Assembly: GCA_937952245.1 (NCBI GenBank) | Contig: CALFYS010000117.1 | Location: 1-64,000, forward strand | Source of the DNA: an uncultured Alphaproteobacteria bacterium | GTDB taxonomy: Bacteria > Pseudomonadota > Alphaproteobacteria > Puniceispirillales > UBA1172 | Reading direction: 5' to 3' | DNA length: 64,000 nucleotides | Shown here: positions 9,327 through 17,583 of the stretch, piece after piece | Layout of the letters: each line of letters opens with the position of its first letter | Numbering within the stretch: the stretch's first letter is position 1 | Notes under the pieces: generated by a model | What the model saw: only the letters and a program-made list of their open reading frames with translations | Databases searched by the model: none | What the model was told of the DNA's origin: nothing | Program-made: the position numbers and the translations under genes

Positions 9327-10205
9327 ATGATGTCGGCTGCCACCGAAACGCCAATCCCTGTTCAAATGTCTCTTGAAGGGCAAACCCCTGATGGCACGTC
9401 ATTTCAACGCTATGGTGCTGGTGATGGTGCTGGCGATGCCCCAAGCCTGATCTTGATTCATGGGCTGGGTTTATCGCGCCATACATGGGATCAGTATATC
9501 GCGGGGCTGGCGCAGCATTATGACGTGATCACCTATGATCTTTTTGGCCATGGCAACAGCGCAATGCCGCCGCGCAAACCTGATTTGACGCTGTTTTCAG
9601 AACAGGTGATCAGCCTGATGGATCATCTAGGGATTGCGGATGCGGTGATGATCGGGTTTTCCTTGGGCGGGATGATCAACCGCCGCATTGCCCTTGACCA
9701 TCAGGATCGCGTTAAAGGCTTGGTGATTTTAAACTCACCCCATGAACGCGGGGATGACGAACAAAAGAAAGTGGAAGCCCGCGCCATCATGACCCGTGAT
9801 GAAGGCATTCAATCGACCATTGAAACGACGTTAGCACGCTGGTTCACCCCGGGGTTTATCAAAAGCAACCCTGACGCGGTGGATCAAGTGCGCCAAGGCG
9901 TGCTGGCCAATGATCTGGAGGCCTATGCCGCCTGCCGATTTGTGCTGGCCAATGGGGTGGTGGAATTGATCCGCCCCAAAACGCCTATTACCGCGCCAAC
10001 GCTGGTGATCACCGCAGAACATGACAGCGGGTCTACGCCTGAGATGAGCCATGCCATTGCCGGTGAAATCGAAGGGGCGGAAACCATCATTATTCCGGCC
10101 TTGCAGCATATGGGATTGGTGGAACAGCCTGAATTGTTTTTATCGCCCATCAATCGTTTTTTAGAAAACCTTCATCAGCATGAAACAAGGGGGCGTGATG
10201 ACTAA
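9327..10205 (+). CDS. Alpha/beta-hydrolase fold enzyme
   Basis: A protein of about 292 residues with the alpha/beta-hydrolase layout: oxyanion segment LIHGLGLSRHTWDQ, nucleophile elbow GFSLGG, and a C-terminal catalytic His in LQHMGLVEQPE. The closest general types are 3-oxoadipate enol-lactonase-like and C-C hydrolases. GTG at 9321 and ATG at 9327 or 9330 are all possible starts after GGTGGGG; 9327 is taken. Its end overlaps the start of the following ThDP gene by 8 bases, implying translational coupling. The substrate is unknown. Confidence 0.85.
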   Translation: MMSAATETPIPVQMSLEGQTPDGTSFQRYGAGDGAGDAPSLILIHGLGLSRHTWDQYIAGLAQHYDVITYDLFGHGNSAMPPRKPDLTLFSEQVISLMDHLGIADAVMIGFSLGGMINRRIALDHQDRVKGLVILNSPHERGDDEQKKVEARAIMTRDEGIQSTIETTLARWFTPGFIKSNPDAVDQVRQGVLANDLEAYAACRFVLANGVVELIRPKTPITAPTLVITAEHDSGSTPEMSHAIAGEIEGAETIIIPALQHMGLVEQPELFLSPINRFLENLHQHETRGRDD

Positions 10206-11889
10206 TTTGAGAACAGGTGGCCAAGCGGCGGTTGACGCGCTTGAAGTTGAAGGCACCAAGCAGGTCTTTGGTCTGATCGGTTCCGCCACCATGGAAATGT
10301 TTGACGCGCTCTATGATTCCAACGACATCAATTTCATTGGGGTGCATGATGAACGAACAGGCACGCATATGGCGGATGGCTATGCAAGGGCATCAGGGCA
10401 AGCGGGCGTTATTTTGGCGGGGCAAAATGGCCCGGGTGCCACCAATCTGGTAACAGGATTGGCGCAAGCGAAAGCGGCGTTTTCTCCGGTGGTGTCCATC
10501 GCGGGGATGTTGTCATCTGATCATGTGTATCGCGACGCGTTCCAAGAGGTTGATCAGCAATCACTATTCACCCCGGTCACGAAAAAAACATGGACTGTCC
10601 CGAAAGCAGAGCGCATCCCAGAGATGTTCAGGGAAGCCTTCCGCCTTGCCATGTCGCCAAAACAAGGGCCGGTGCAAATCAATCTGCCGCGGGATGTGCT
10701 GTCCGCAAGCGCAGAAATGCCGCCCCTGCAAAAGCCCCAAGAATACCGCGGTTACAGCCTGCCCGCGGCGAATGATGAGGCGATCCAATCAGCCGCGGAA
10801 ATGATGATGGCGGCCAAACGTCCGGTGATTTTGACCGGTGGCGGCATTAAAAACAGCCGCGGGGCAGAAGATGTTCTGGCCTTGGCGGAAGCTTTAAATG
10901 CCCCTGTTGTTCTCGCCCCAGGTCATGGCGATGCCGTGCCCTATGGCCATCCTTTGAACGCGGGGCAAATGGGGCCACGGGGGAATATTGTCGCCTCACG
11001 CTTGATGAAAGAAGCGGATGTGATTCTGGCCTTAGGCACAAGGCTTGGGTTTAATTCGACGTTTTATTCCTATGACAATATCAACGCTGATGCCCGCATT
11101 ATCCATGTGGAGCTTGACCCCACCGCCATTGGTCGATATTTCCCTGTCGCCATGGGGATTTGGGCGGATGCCCGTCAAGCGGCGCGGCAATTAACTGCCT
11201 CAATCAAAACCCATCAAGCGAAAGCCGAGGTTGAGGCGTGGACAGCATCATTTCAGGAAGAACGCGCCGCCTATCGGCAAAAGCGTGATGATGACGCGGT
11301 GATGACTCAAAACCCGATGCAGCCTTCGGGTTTGTTCAAAACCCTGCGGAACGTTCTGCCTCAAGATGCCGCCTTTACCATGGACGCGGGCACATTATGC
11401 CTGCAAGCCACCGATGCCATGGAATATTGGACACCGCCCAGCCTCTTTACCCCGCTTGATTTTGGCCTTGTTGGCTTTTCATTCGCTTGTGGGCTTGGGG
11501 TGAAATTGGCGATGCCGGAACGGCCGGTCATATCAATGATGGGTGATGGCGGTTTTGGCATGACCATTTCAGAATTATCCACCGCTGTTGACCATGGCAT
11601 TAACACCGTCACGATTGTCATGAACAACCAATCATGGGGGGCGGAGAAAGCCTATCAGCGCGACTTTTTCAATGGTCGTTATATCGGGGCTGATATTTCC
11701 AGCCCGAAATTTGACCAAGCCGCTGAACTCTATGGCGCGGCAGGTTTCGCGGTTGATCGCCTTGATGATTTGGGTGACGCGGTGACCGCGGCGTTAGGAT
11801 GCGGCAAGCCCGCGGTGATTGATGTCGCGGTTGATCCGGCGGCGCTTTACAGTTTCCGCCGTGATAGTTTTAAACATCGTGGGGGGTGA
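10198..11889 (+). CDS. ThDP-dependent enzyme, sulfoacetaldehyde acetyltransferase (Xsc)-like
   Basis: A 563-residue three-domain ThDP enzyme (PYR about 1-180, central 190-330, PP 370-560). The ATG at 10198 is preceded by AAGGGGG. The cofactor-activating Glu lies in HDERTGTHMADGYAR, and the Mg/ThDP motif is GDGGFGMT followed by NNQSWGAEKAYQ. Several stretches (FGLIGSATMEMFDAL, ILAGQNGPGATNLVT, FQEVDQQSLF, NNQSWGAEK) resemble Xsc more than the biosynthetic acetolactate synthases. No ilvN-type regulatory subunit is adjacent. There is also no pta gene here, which often accompanies xsc, so a different 2-oxo or aldehyde substrate is possible. Confidence 0.85.
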   Translation: MTNLRTGGQAAVDALEVEGTKQVFGLIGSATMEMFDALYDSNDINFIGVHDERTGTHMADGYARASGQAGVILAGQNGPGATNLVTGLAQAKAAFSPVVSIAGMLSSDHVYRDAFQEVDQQSLFTPVTKKTWTVPKAERIPEMFREAFRLAMSPKQGPVQINLPRDVLSASAEMPPLQKPQEYRGYSLPAANDEAIQSAAEMMMAAKRPVILTGGGIKNSRGAEDVLALAEALNAPVVLAPGHGDAVPYGHPLNAGQMGPRGNIVASRLMKEADVILALGTRLGFNSTFYSYDNINADARIIHVELDPTAIGRYFPVAMGIWADARQAARQLTASIKTHQAKAEVEAWTASFQEERAAYRQKRDDDAVMTQNPMQPSGLFKTLRNVLPQDAAFTMDAGTLCLQATDAMEYWTPPSLFTPLDFGLVGFSFACGLGVKLAMPERPVISMMGDGGFGMTISELSTAVDHGINTVTIVMNNQSWGAEKAYQRDFFNGRYIGADISSPKFDQAAELYGAAGFAVDRLDDLGDAVTAALGCGKPAVIDVAVDPAALYSFRRDSFKHRGG

Positions 11890-11895
11890 TCGCGC

Positions 11896-12978
11896 CTAGC
11901 GGTCCACCCCTTCACGCATCCATTTTTGCAAGGCAAGGATGGAATGTTCAGAGTTCACCCCGCAAGCCGGGTCAACAACCAAAGGCCCGGGGACATAGCC
12001 GCGGCTCTTCAAACCTTTCTGAACAGACTCAACAAGGCCAATGTCTTCTTCCACGGTGGTTTCGCGGTCTTGCTTGGCCAAGTCTTTCATCACTTGTGAT
12101 GGCGCGCCATCAATGCTGTACCAACCGCGCCAGACCACCACATGATCAGCGTCAATCGCCCGCCAATGATAGGTGTTGAGGACATTGCCCGGGTAAACTT
12201 GGAACGAGAACAATGGCCATAAGAACCATGATGAATAGACACCAGCATAATCATTGGCGGAAAGATCGATAGGATAGCTCATGGCATCCAAATGCTGGGA
12301 TTCAGTGGTGTGACGAAGGCAATAACCCTGCGGCTGAATATCATAGGTTTCAGGCTTCACAACACCGGTTGAAAACGTTGGGTGGTTCAAGGTGCAGTGA
12401 TAACATTCTGAATAATTTTCAACCGAAACTTTCCAGTTGCAGTTTTCAGGAATCTCAACCCATTCCACAGGCTTCAGCCGGTCAATATCAGGAACATGGG
12501 CGGCCAGTTCTTCACGAACATTGGGGAACCAGTCTTCCATCGGCTTGGCGTTAGGGTCAAGATTGGCAAAAATGAACCCGTGCATATTTTCAATTTTAAC
12601 CGAGGTCAGGCAGATTTCTGATTTTTCAAACCCGCGGACGGATTTGATATTCGGCCCCGCCATCAACTTGCCATCAAGGCCATAACTCCAAGCGTGGTAA
12701 GGGCAGACCAAGACTTTGGCATTGCCATCGCCTTCCAGCAGTTGATGGGCGCGGTGCTGGCAGACATTGTAAAAGCATTGGATGTCTCCATCGCGGCCAC
12801 GGATGCAGAATAAATCTTCCCCCGCCAGCTGAAAGGTAAAATAATCACCGGTATTGGGAATGGTGGAGGCGTGGCCTGCAAACTGCCATGTTTCGGCTAA
12901 AAGGCCGTTCTGCTCAATTTCAAAAACTTTCGGGTCAGTGTAATACCGCCCTTCCAAAGAATAAGTCACTTCAGCCAT
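11896..12978 (-). CDS. Rieske oxygenase alpha subunit, GbcA/CntA (quaternary amine) type
   Basis: A 360-residue Rieske non-heme iron oxygenase. The 2Fe-2S cluster ligands are Cys73-x-His75 and Cys92-x-x-His95. The catalytic iron site reads ENYSECYHCTLNHP, with Glu191, His194 and His199. A bridging Glu with E-x2-H-x4-H spacing is a hallmark of carnitine monooxygenase CntA and glycine betaine demethylase GbcA, rather than ring hydroxylases, which use Asp. A further acidic ligand is likely in the EEDIGLVESVQKGLKS segment. It should oxidatively remove a methyl or a larger group from a quaternary ammonium compound. The cognate reductase (GbcB/CntB) is not in the window. Its start overlaps the rpiR stop (TGATG), so the two are coupled. 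Confidence 0.88.
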   Translation of the reverse strand: MAEVTYSLEGRYYTDPKVFEIEQNGLLAETWQFAGHASTIPNTGDYFTFQLAGEDLFCIRGRDGDIQCFYNVCQHRAHQLLEGDGNAKVLVCPYHAWSYGLDGKLMAGPNIKSVRGFEKSEICLTSVKIENMHGFIFANLDPNAKPMEDWFPNVREELAAHVPDIDRLKPVEWVEIPENCNWKVSVENYSECYHCTLNHPTFSTGVVKPETYDIQPQGYCLRHTTESQHLDAMSYPIDLSANDYAGVYSSWFLWPLFSFQVYPGNVLNTYHWRAIDADHVVVWRGWYSIDGAPSQVMKDLAKQDRETTVEEDIGLVESVQKGLKSRGYVPGPLVVDPACGVNSEHSILALQKWMREGVDR

Positions 12979-13880
12979 CAGGATTTCTCCCCAATATAAA
13001 TGCCCAAACGATGACGCCGTTCATGAAAGCGTTCAATCTCAGATGCCACATCTTCCCCTGCTTCTGCAATCACAAAAGACATCAATGTTTCAAGTAATGC
13101 CATGGTGGCGACAATCGAGGTGTAAAACTGTGGGGTTTCGGTGGCGACAACAAAGCCATGATCAGCCCCCAACACAATCGGTGAGGCGGGGCTGTCGGAT
13201 ATGCCAATAATCTTCACCCCTTGGTTGCGCGCCTGATTCACGGCGGAAACAACTTCTTGCCGATAGGGTTTAAAGGTGATGGCGATCAGCACGTCATCTT
13301 TATCGGCATGGGCCAAATCATCAATGGCAAGACTGCCGAATTTTGGGATAGCATCGATGGGAAGGGACGCCATATCCGCCAGATAGCAAAAACTTTCAGC
13401 CAGGGCGTGATTGATTCCCACCCCCAGCATATATCGCTTTTTGGCGTGATGAAGGGCAAGGGCGGCTTGTTCCATTTGCGCGGCATCACTGGAGGCCAGC
13501 GTGGTTTCAATATTGCGGATGGCCACCGACGCCATATCCGCATAAAGCCGCCCCAATTCCCCTTTTTTCGGAAGGGATTGCAGCCAGCGGGCGCGATCTT
13601 GGAACCCGGGTTCGGCCTGTTCAATGGCGGTTTGGAACAGATGCCGTAAGGCTTCATATCCAGAAAAGCCCAGCTCTTTGGCCAGCCGCACCATGGTGTT
13701 GGGTTTTACCTCGGCGCGCTTAGCCATATGGCGGGCGGAATAAACGCCGATCATCTGTTGGTCTTCCAATAAACAGCCCGCGGCCTTTTTTAATTCGGGC
13801 GTTAAATCAGGCAGAAGAACTTGCAGGCGATCCAGCACCTGTTCTGGCGTTTTTAATTTTGGTACAATTTGATCATTCAT
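12978..13880 (-). CDS. RpiR/MurR-family regulator (HTH + SIS)
   Basis: A 300-residue regulator. The N-terminal RpiR helix-turn-helix covers roughly residues 20-95 (AKRAEVKPNTMVRLAKELGFSGYEALR within it). The C-terminal SIS domain (about 130-275) includes a KRYMLGVGINHALAES strand-loop and IGISDSPASP. SIS domains of this family sense phosphosugars or other small acids. It is encoded upstream of, and coupled to, the Rieske gene and divergent from the DMGDH-like operon at 13952, so it probably controls both. Confidence 0.92.
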   Translation of the reverse strand: MNDQIVPKLKTPEQVLDRLQVLLPDLTPELKKAAGCLLEDQQMIGVYSARHMAKRAEVKPNTMVRLAKELGFSGYEALRHLFQTAIEQAEPGFQDRARWLQSLPKKGELGRLYADMASVAIRNIETTLASSDAAQMEQAALALHHAKKRYMLGVGINHALAESFCYLADMASLPIDAIPKFGSLAIDDLAHADKDDVLIAITFKPYRQEVVSAVNQARNQGVKIIGISDSPASPIVLGADHGFVVATETPQFYTSIVATMALLETLMSFVIAEAGEDVASEIERFHERRHRLGIYIGEKS

Positions 13881-13891
13881 GGTTGACTAAG

Positions 13892-13903
13892 GTACAAATG
13901 TAC
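13892..13903. promoter_or_regulatory. Possible RpiR operator
   Basis: GTACAAATGTAC in the 71-bp divergent gap is an inverted repeat. A further GGTACAA copy occurs at 13861-13867 just inside the rpiR gene. The position, between rpiR and the DMGDH-like gene, suits autoregulation and control of both operons. The site is short and the assignment is tentative. Confidence 0.35.
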
Positions 13904-13951
13904 AATAATTCTGTCAATCAAAGAGACATTAAATTTTGGGATGAGTGATCA

Positions 13952-16453
13952 ATGTCAGCAGAACAAGAATTTGAACAGCAATCTGATAAACAGGCCGATA
14001 AACAAGCTGTACCCGCAACCGCGCGGGTGGTGATCGTTGGCGGCGGGGTGATGGGTTGTGGTTTGGCCTATCATCTGGCGCATGAAGGATGGTCCGATGT
14101 GGTGCTGTTGGAAAAGGCTGAATTAACATCAGGGTCAACATGGCACGCCGCGGGGCAGATTACTCATTCCACCTCAAGCTATGGGTTGGGGAAATGTGTT
14201 GGCTATAACATTGATCTCTATTCAGGCTTGCTGGAAGAAGAAACAGGGGTTTCAGTGACATGGCATGGCTGCGGGTCCTTCCGTCTGGCCTATACCGATG
14301 ATGAAGTGGATTGGCTGAAACAGACCATGAGTGTGGGTAAAGCCTTGGGCTTCCCCATGGAAATTGTTGGCCCTGAACATATCCGCAAGCATCACCCGTT
14401 CTATAATCTTGATGGCGTTAAGGCGGCGCTGCACACGCCTGATGATGGCCATGCTGACCCATCGGGCGTAACTCAAGCGATGGCGGCAGGGGCGCGTAAA
14501 TTAGGGGCAAAGATTATTCGCCGTTGCCGCGCCACCAACATCACCCAAGCGGATAATGGCGAATGGATTGTTGAAACCGAACGCGGCACAATCCGTTGTG
14601 AACACGTGGTTAACGCGGGCGGCACTTACGCCCGCCAGATGGGGGAATGGTCAGGCTTGCAACTGCCCATGACATCCATGACCCACCATTATTTTGTCAC
14701 CGATACCGTGCCGGAATTTCTGGAATTGGATGGCGAATTGCCGGTGATACGTGATGATCGTCTGGTCTCCGGTTATATCCGGATGGAACAGAAATCAGGC
14801 CTGATCGGGATTTACGAAAAAGAAAATCCAAACACGGTCTGGGAAGATCATTGCCCATGGGAAGCCGAAAACGAATTGTTTGAAGCGGATTATGATCGCA
14901 TCATGCCATGGCTTGAAAACTCCCTTGAACGGATGCCCATCTTTGCCGAATTGGGCATTAAACGTGAAGTTCATGGGGCAATCTCTCATCCGCCGGATGG
15001 CAACCCATTGATTGGTCCTGCCCCGGGGGTTCAAAATTATTGGTGCTGTTGTGGCACGCAAATCGGCATTGGCTGGGGGCCTGGCCTGACCCGTGAATTG
15101 GCACGGTGGATGGTGCATGGCTCGGCTGATATTTCCATGCGCGAATTTGACCCTCGCCGTTTTGGGTCTTACGCCACGAAAGATTGGCAGGTCATCAAAG
15201 CCAAGGAAGATTATTGCTTGCGCCATGAAATCCCATTCCCGCATTTCAACCGTTTGGCTGGCCGTCCGATTAAGCCAAGCCCGCTTTATGACCGTTTGAT
15301 GGAAAAAGGCGCGGTTTATGAAGAGGTTTATGGCCATGAACGCCCGCGTTGGTTTGCTGGCGATGGTGTTGAACAGCGTGATTATTATTCCTTTGGCCGG
15401 AATGAGGTTCATGACCGTGTTGCCCGTGAAGTCGCCGCTGTTCGCAATGGTGTTGGCATTATGGATATTTCCGCCTTCACCAAAGTTATGGTTTCGGGCA
15501 AAGGCGCGATGGCGGCGTTGGATCGCTTGGTGCCAAACCGCTTGCCGCAAAAAATTGGCGGCATTGCTTTGACGCATTTGCTTAATGAGCGGGGGCGGAT
15601 TGAAATCGAATTGACCGTGATCAAAACCGCCGAAGATGCTTATTATCTGGTTTGCGCCGCCTTCTTTGAACAGCGTTTGCTCGATCATCTGGCTAAACAT
15701 TGTCAGGCTGAGATTAGCAGCGGTGATGTGAAGGTGGATTGCCTTTCTGAAGACTGGTCAGCCTTGGCGTTGCAAGGGCCAAAATCACGCGATGTTCTGG
15801 CGGCTTGCACCGACGCGGCATTGGATAACGCGTCCTTCCGTTGGTTGTCATCACAAGAGATTGCCATCGGCGGCCAAAAAGTCTGGGCGTTGCGGATGTC
15901 TTATGCCGGTGAATTGGGCTGGGAAATTCATGGTCCGCGCGAAAGCATGCTGGCGGTTTATGATGCGCTTTGGGCGGCTGGCGTTGACCATGGCATCACC
16001 GATTACGGGTCATTTGCCATGAATGTCATGCGGCTTGAAAAAGGCTTTAAAGGCGCGGGTGAGTTGACCAATGAAGTCACCTTGCCGGAGGCGGATGTCA
16101 TGCGCTTTGTCAAAATGGACAAAGACTTCATTGGCAAAGACGCCACCGAAGCCAGCCTGAACGCCAATAATAAGCCATGGCATTGCACCTATATCGCGGT
16201 TGAATCCGATGGTGAGTTTGACGGTCATGGCGGTGAAGCGGTGATGGTGGATGGCAAGGTTGTTGGGTCAACGTCTTCCATGGCCTATGGTCATTCCGTT
16301 GGTAAGGTCGTGGGCTTTGCCTATATGAAGCCCGAAGCCGCCGAACCCGGCACAGAGATTGAAGTCATGATCATGAACAGCCCCAGAAAAGGGGTTGTCA
16401 TGGGCGATGCCATCTATGATCCTGAAAACCTGAACCCAAGGGTTGACGGATAA
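13952..16453 (+). CDS. Dimethylglycine/sarcosine dehydrogenase-like FAD oxidoreductase-GcvT fusion (paralogue A)
   Basis: An 833-residue two-module protein. Residues about 24-400 form a DAO-type FAD domain (VVIVGGGVMGCGLAYHL). They contain GSTWHAAGQ, whose His65 aligns with the covalent FAD-attachment His of dimethylglycine dehydrogenase. From about 430 to the end is the GcvT-like folate-binding region (ALQGPKSRDVL, MSYAGELGWEIH, LEKGFKGAGELTNEV), which captures the released methyl as methylene-THF. It is first gene of an operon with two enolase-superfamily enzymes, divergent from the RpiR-Rieske pair. It probably removes the second N-methyl after the Rieske step. The exact substrate (dimethylglycine, N-methylproline or similar) is open. 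Confidence 0.9.
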   Translation: MSAEQEFEQQSDKQADKQAVPATARVVIVGGGVMGCGLAYHLAHEGWSDVVLLEKAELTSGSTWHAAGQITHSTSSYGLGKCVGYNIDLYSGLLEEETGVSVTWHGCGSFRLAYTDDEVDWLKQTMSVGKALGFPMEIVGPEHIRKHHPFYNLDGVKAALHTPDDGHADPSGVTQAMAAGARKLGAKIIRRCRATNITQADNGEWIVETERGTIRCEHVVNAGGTYARQMGEWSGLQLPMTSMTHHYFVTDTVPEFLELDGELPVIRDDRLVSGYIRMEQKSGLIGIYEKENPNTVWEDHCPWEAENELFEADYDRIMPWLENSLERMPIFAELGIKREVHGAISHPPDGNPLIGPAPGVQNYWCCCGTQIGIGWGPGLTRELARWMVHGSADISMREFDPRRFGSYATKDWQVIKAKEDYCLRHEIPFPHFNRLAGRPIKPSPLYDRLMEKGAVYEEVYGHERPRWFAGDGVEQRDYYSFGRNEVHDRVAREVAAVRNGVGIMDISAFTKVMVSGKGAMAALDRLVPNRLPQKIGGIALTHLLNERGRIEIELTVIKTAEDAYYLVCAAFFEQRLLDHLAKHCQAEISSGDVKVDCLSEDWSALALQGPKSRDVLAACTDAALDNASFRWLSSQEIAIGGQKVWALRMSYAGELGWEIHGPRESMLAVYDALWAAGVDHGITDYGSFAMNVMRLEKGFKGAGELTNEVTLPEADVMRFVKMDKDFIGKDATEASLNANNKPWHCTYIAVESDGEFDGHGGEAVMVDGKVVGSTSSMAYGHSVGKVVGFAYMKPEAAEPGTEIEVMIMNSPRKGVVMGDAIYDPENLNPRVDG

Positions 16454-16472
16454 TCCCAAGAAAGGTCACGCC

Positions 16473-17582
16473 ATGAAGATTAACCGCATCACTGTTTGGC
16501 AACGTGATCTCCCGCTGACGGAACCTTATTATCTGTCAGGGGGGCGGTTGAAATTTGAGAGGCTTGATTCAACCTTCATTCGTATCGATACCGATGAAGG
16601 TCTTTCAGGTTGGGGCGAGGCGTGTCCGTGGGGGCATACTTATTTGCCCGCCCATGGCCCCGGGGTGCGGGCAGGGCTGGAGATTCTGGCGCCTGTGTTA
16701 ATCGGCCAAGACCCAAGAGGATTAGAGGCGATTAATCACCTGATGGATGTAACCTTGCCCGGGCATCCTTATGTGAAATCACCGCTTGATATGGCGTGTT
16801 GGGATATTACTGGCCAAGCCGCGAATATGCCGCTTTGGATGATGTTTGGCGGCAATGAAGCCAAGCCCGTGGATGTTAATTCTTCGATTTCCACCGGCAC
16901 GCCTGAAGACATGATCGCCTTGATCGAAAAAGCCAGCGCCAAAGGATACCGTACCCATTCGGCCAAAATTGGCGGTGATGATATTGCCGCTGATATTGAG
17001 CGGATTGAAGCCATTTCATCAGCCCTGCCGAAAGGCCATCAGGTGACTTTTGATGTCAACCGAGCGTGGACCCCCGGGGTTGCCGTGGCGGTGTTGAACA
17101 GCGTGCAAGCCCGCGATTGGGTGGAACAGCCTTGCGAGACCTTGGATCAATGCGCCCATGTCGCCAGCCGGGTGCAGAACCCGATTATGCTGGATGAATG
17201 CATGCATCAATTTGATGACCATCTGAACGCGTGGTCGATGAAGGCTTGCGAAGGGGTGAAGGTAAAGCCCAACCGTCTCGGGGGTTTGACCAAATCAAAA
17301 CAAGTTCGTGATTTCGGCGTGTCGGTTGGCTGGCAAATGCATATCGAAGATTTAGGCGGTTCGGCCTTGGCTGATACCGCGGCTATTCATCTGGCGGCAT
17401 CCACCCCTGATGCCAATCGTTTGGCCTCTTGGCTTTGTCATTATCATCTGAGCGATGATCCTGTCCCGGGGCAGGGGGCGCGCAATCAAAATGGCACAGC
17501 AACCCCGCCTTCAAAGGCAGGTTTAGGGGTCGCTGGTGATCCGGAAATTCTAGGCGAACCCGTTGCGGTTTATGGAGGGTGA
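16473..17582 (+). CDS. Enolase-superfamily (MR/MLE) epimerase or dehydratase, copy 1
   Basis: A 369-residue member of the muconate-lactonizing-enzyme subgroup. The start at 16473 follows AAGAAAGGT and lies 19 bp after the preceding stop. Metal ligands are Asp194, Glu219 and Asp241. The acid/base lysines are Lys165 (SAKIGG) and Lys265 (KPNRLGG). The usual KxK at the end of the second barrel strand is SxK here. In this context a cyclic-betaine or hydroxyproline-type 2-epimerase or dehydratase is likely (compare HpbD, 4-hydroxyproline betaine 2-epimerase). The two adjacent copies differ enough to have different substrates. Confidence 0.85.
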   Translation: MKINRITVWQRDLPLTEPYYLSGGRLKFERLDSTFIRIDTDEGLSGWGEACPWGHTYLPAHGPGVRAGLEILAPVLIGQDPRGLEAINHLMDVTLPGHPYVKSPLDMACWDITGQAANMPLWMMFGGNEAKPVDVNSSISTGTPEDMIALIEKASAKGYRTHSAKIGGDDIAADIERIEAISSALPKGHQVTFDVNRAWTPGVAVAVLNSVQARDWVEQPCETLDQCAHVASRVQNPIMLDECMHQFDDHLNAWSMKACEGVKVKPNRLGGLTKSKQVRDFGVSVGWQMHIEDLGGSALADTAAIHLAASTPDANRLASWLCHYHLSDDPVPGQGARNQNGTATPPSKAGLGVAGDPEILGEPVAVYGG

Positions 17583-17583
17583 A

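Noticed and set aside
14795..15700. 301-codon minus-strand frame
   Set aside because: It lies entirely inside the DMGDH-like gene A, whose FAD and GcvT motifs are unambiguous; codon-bias shadow.
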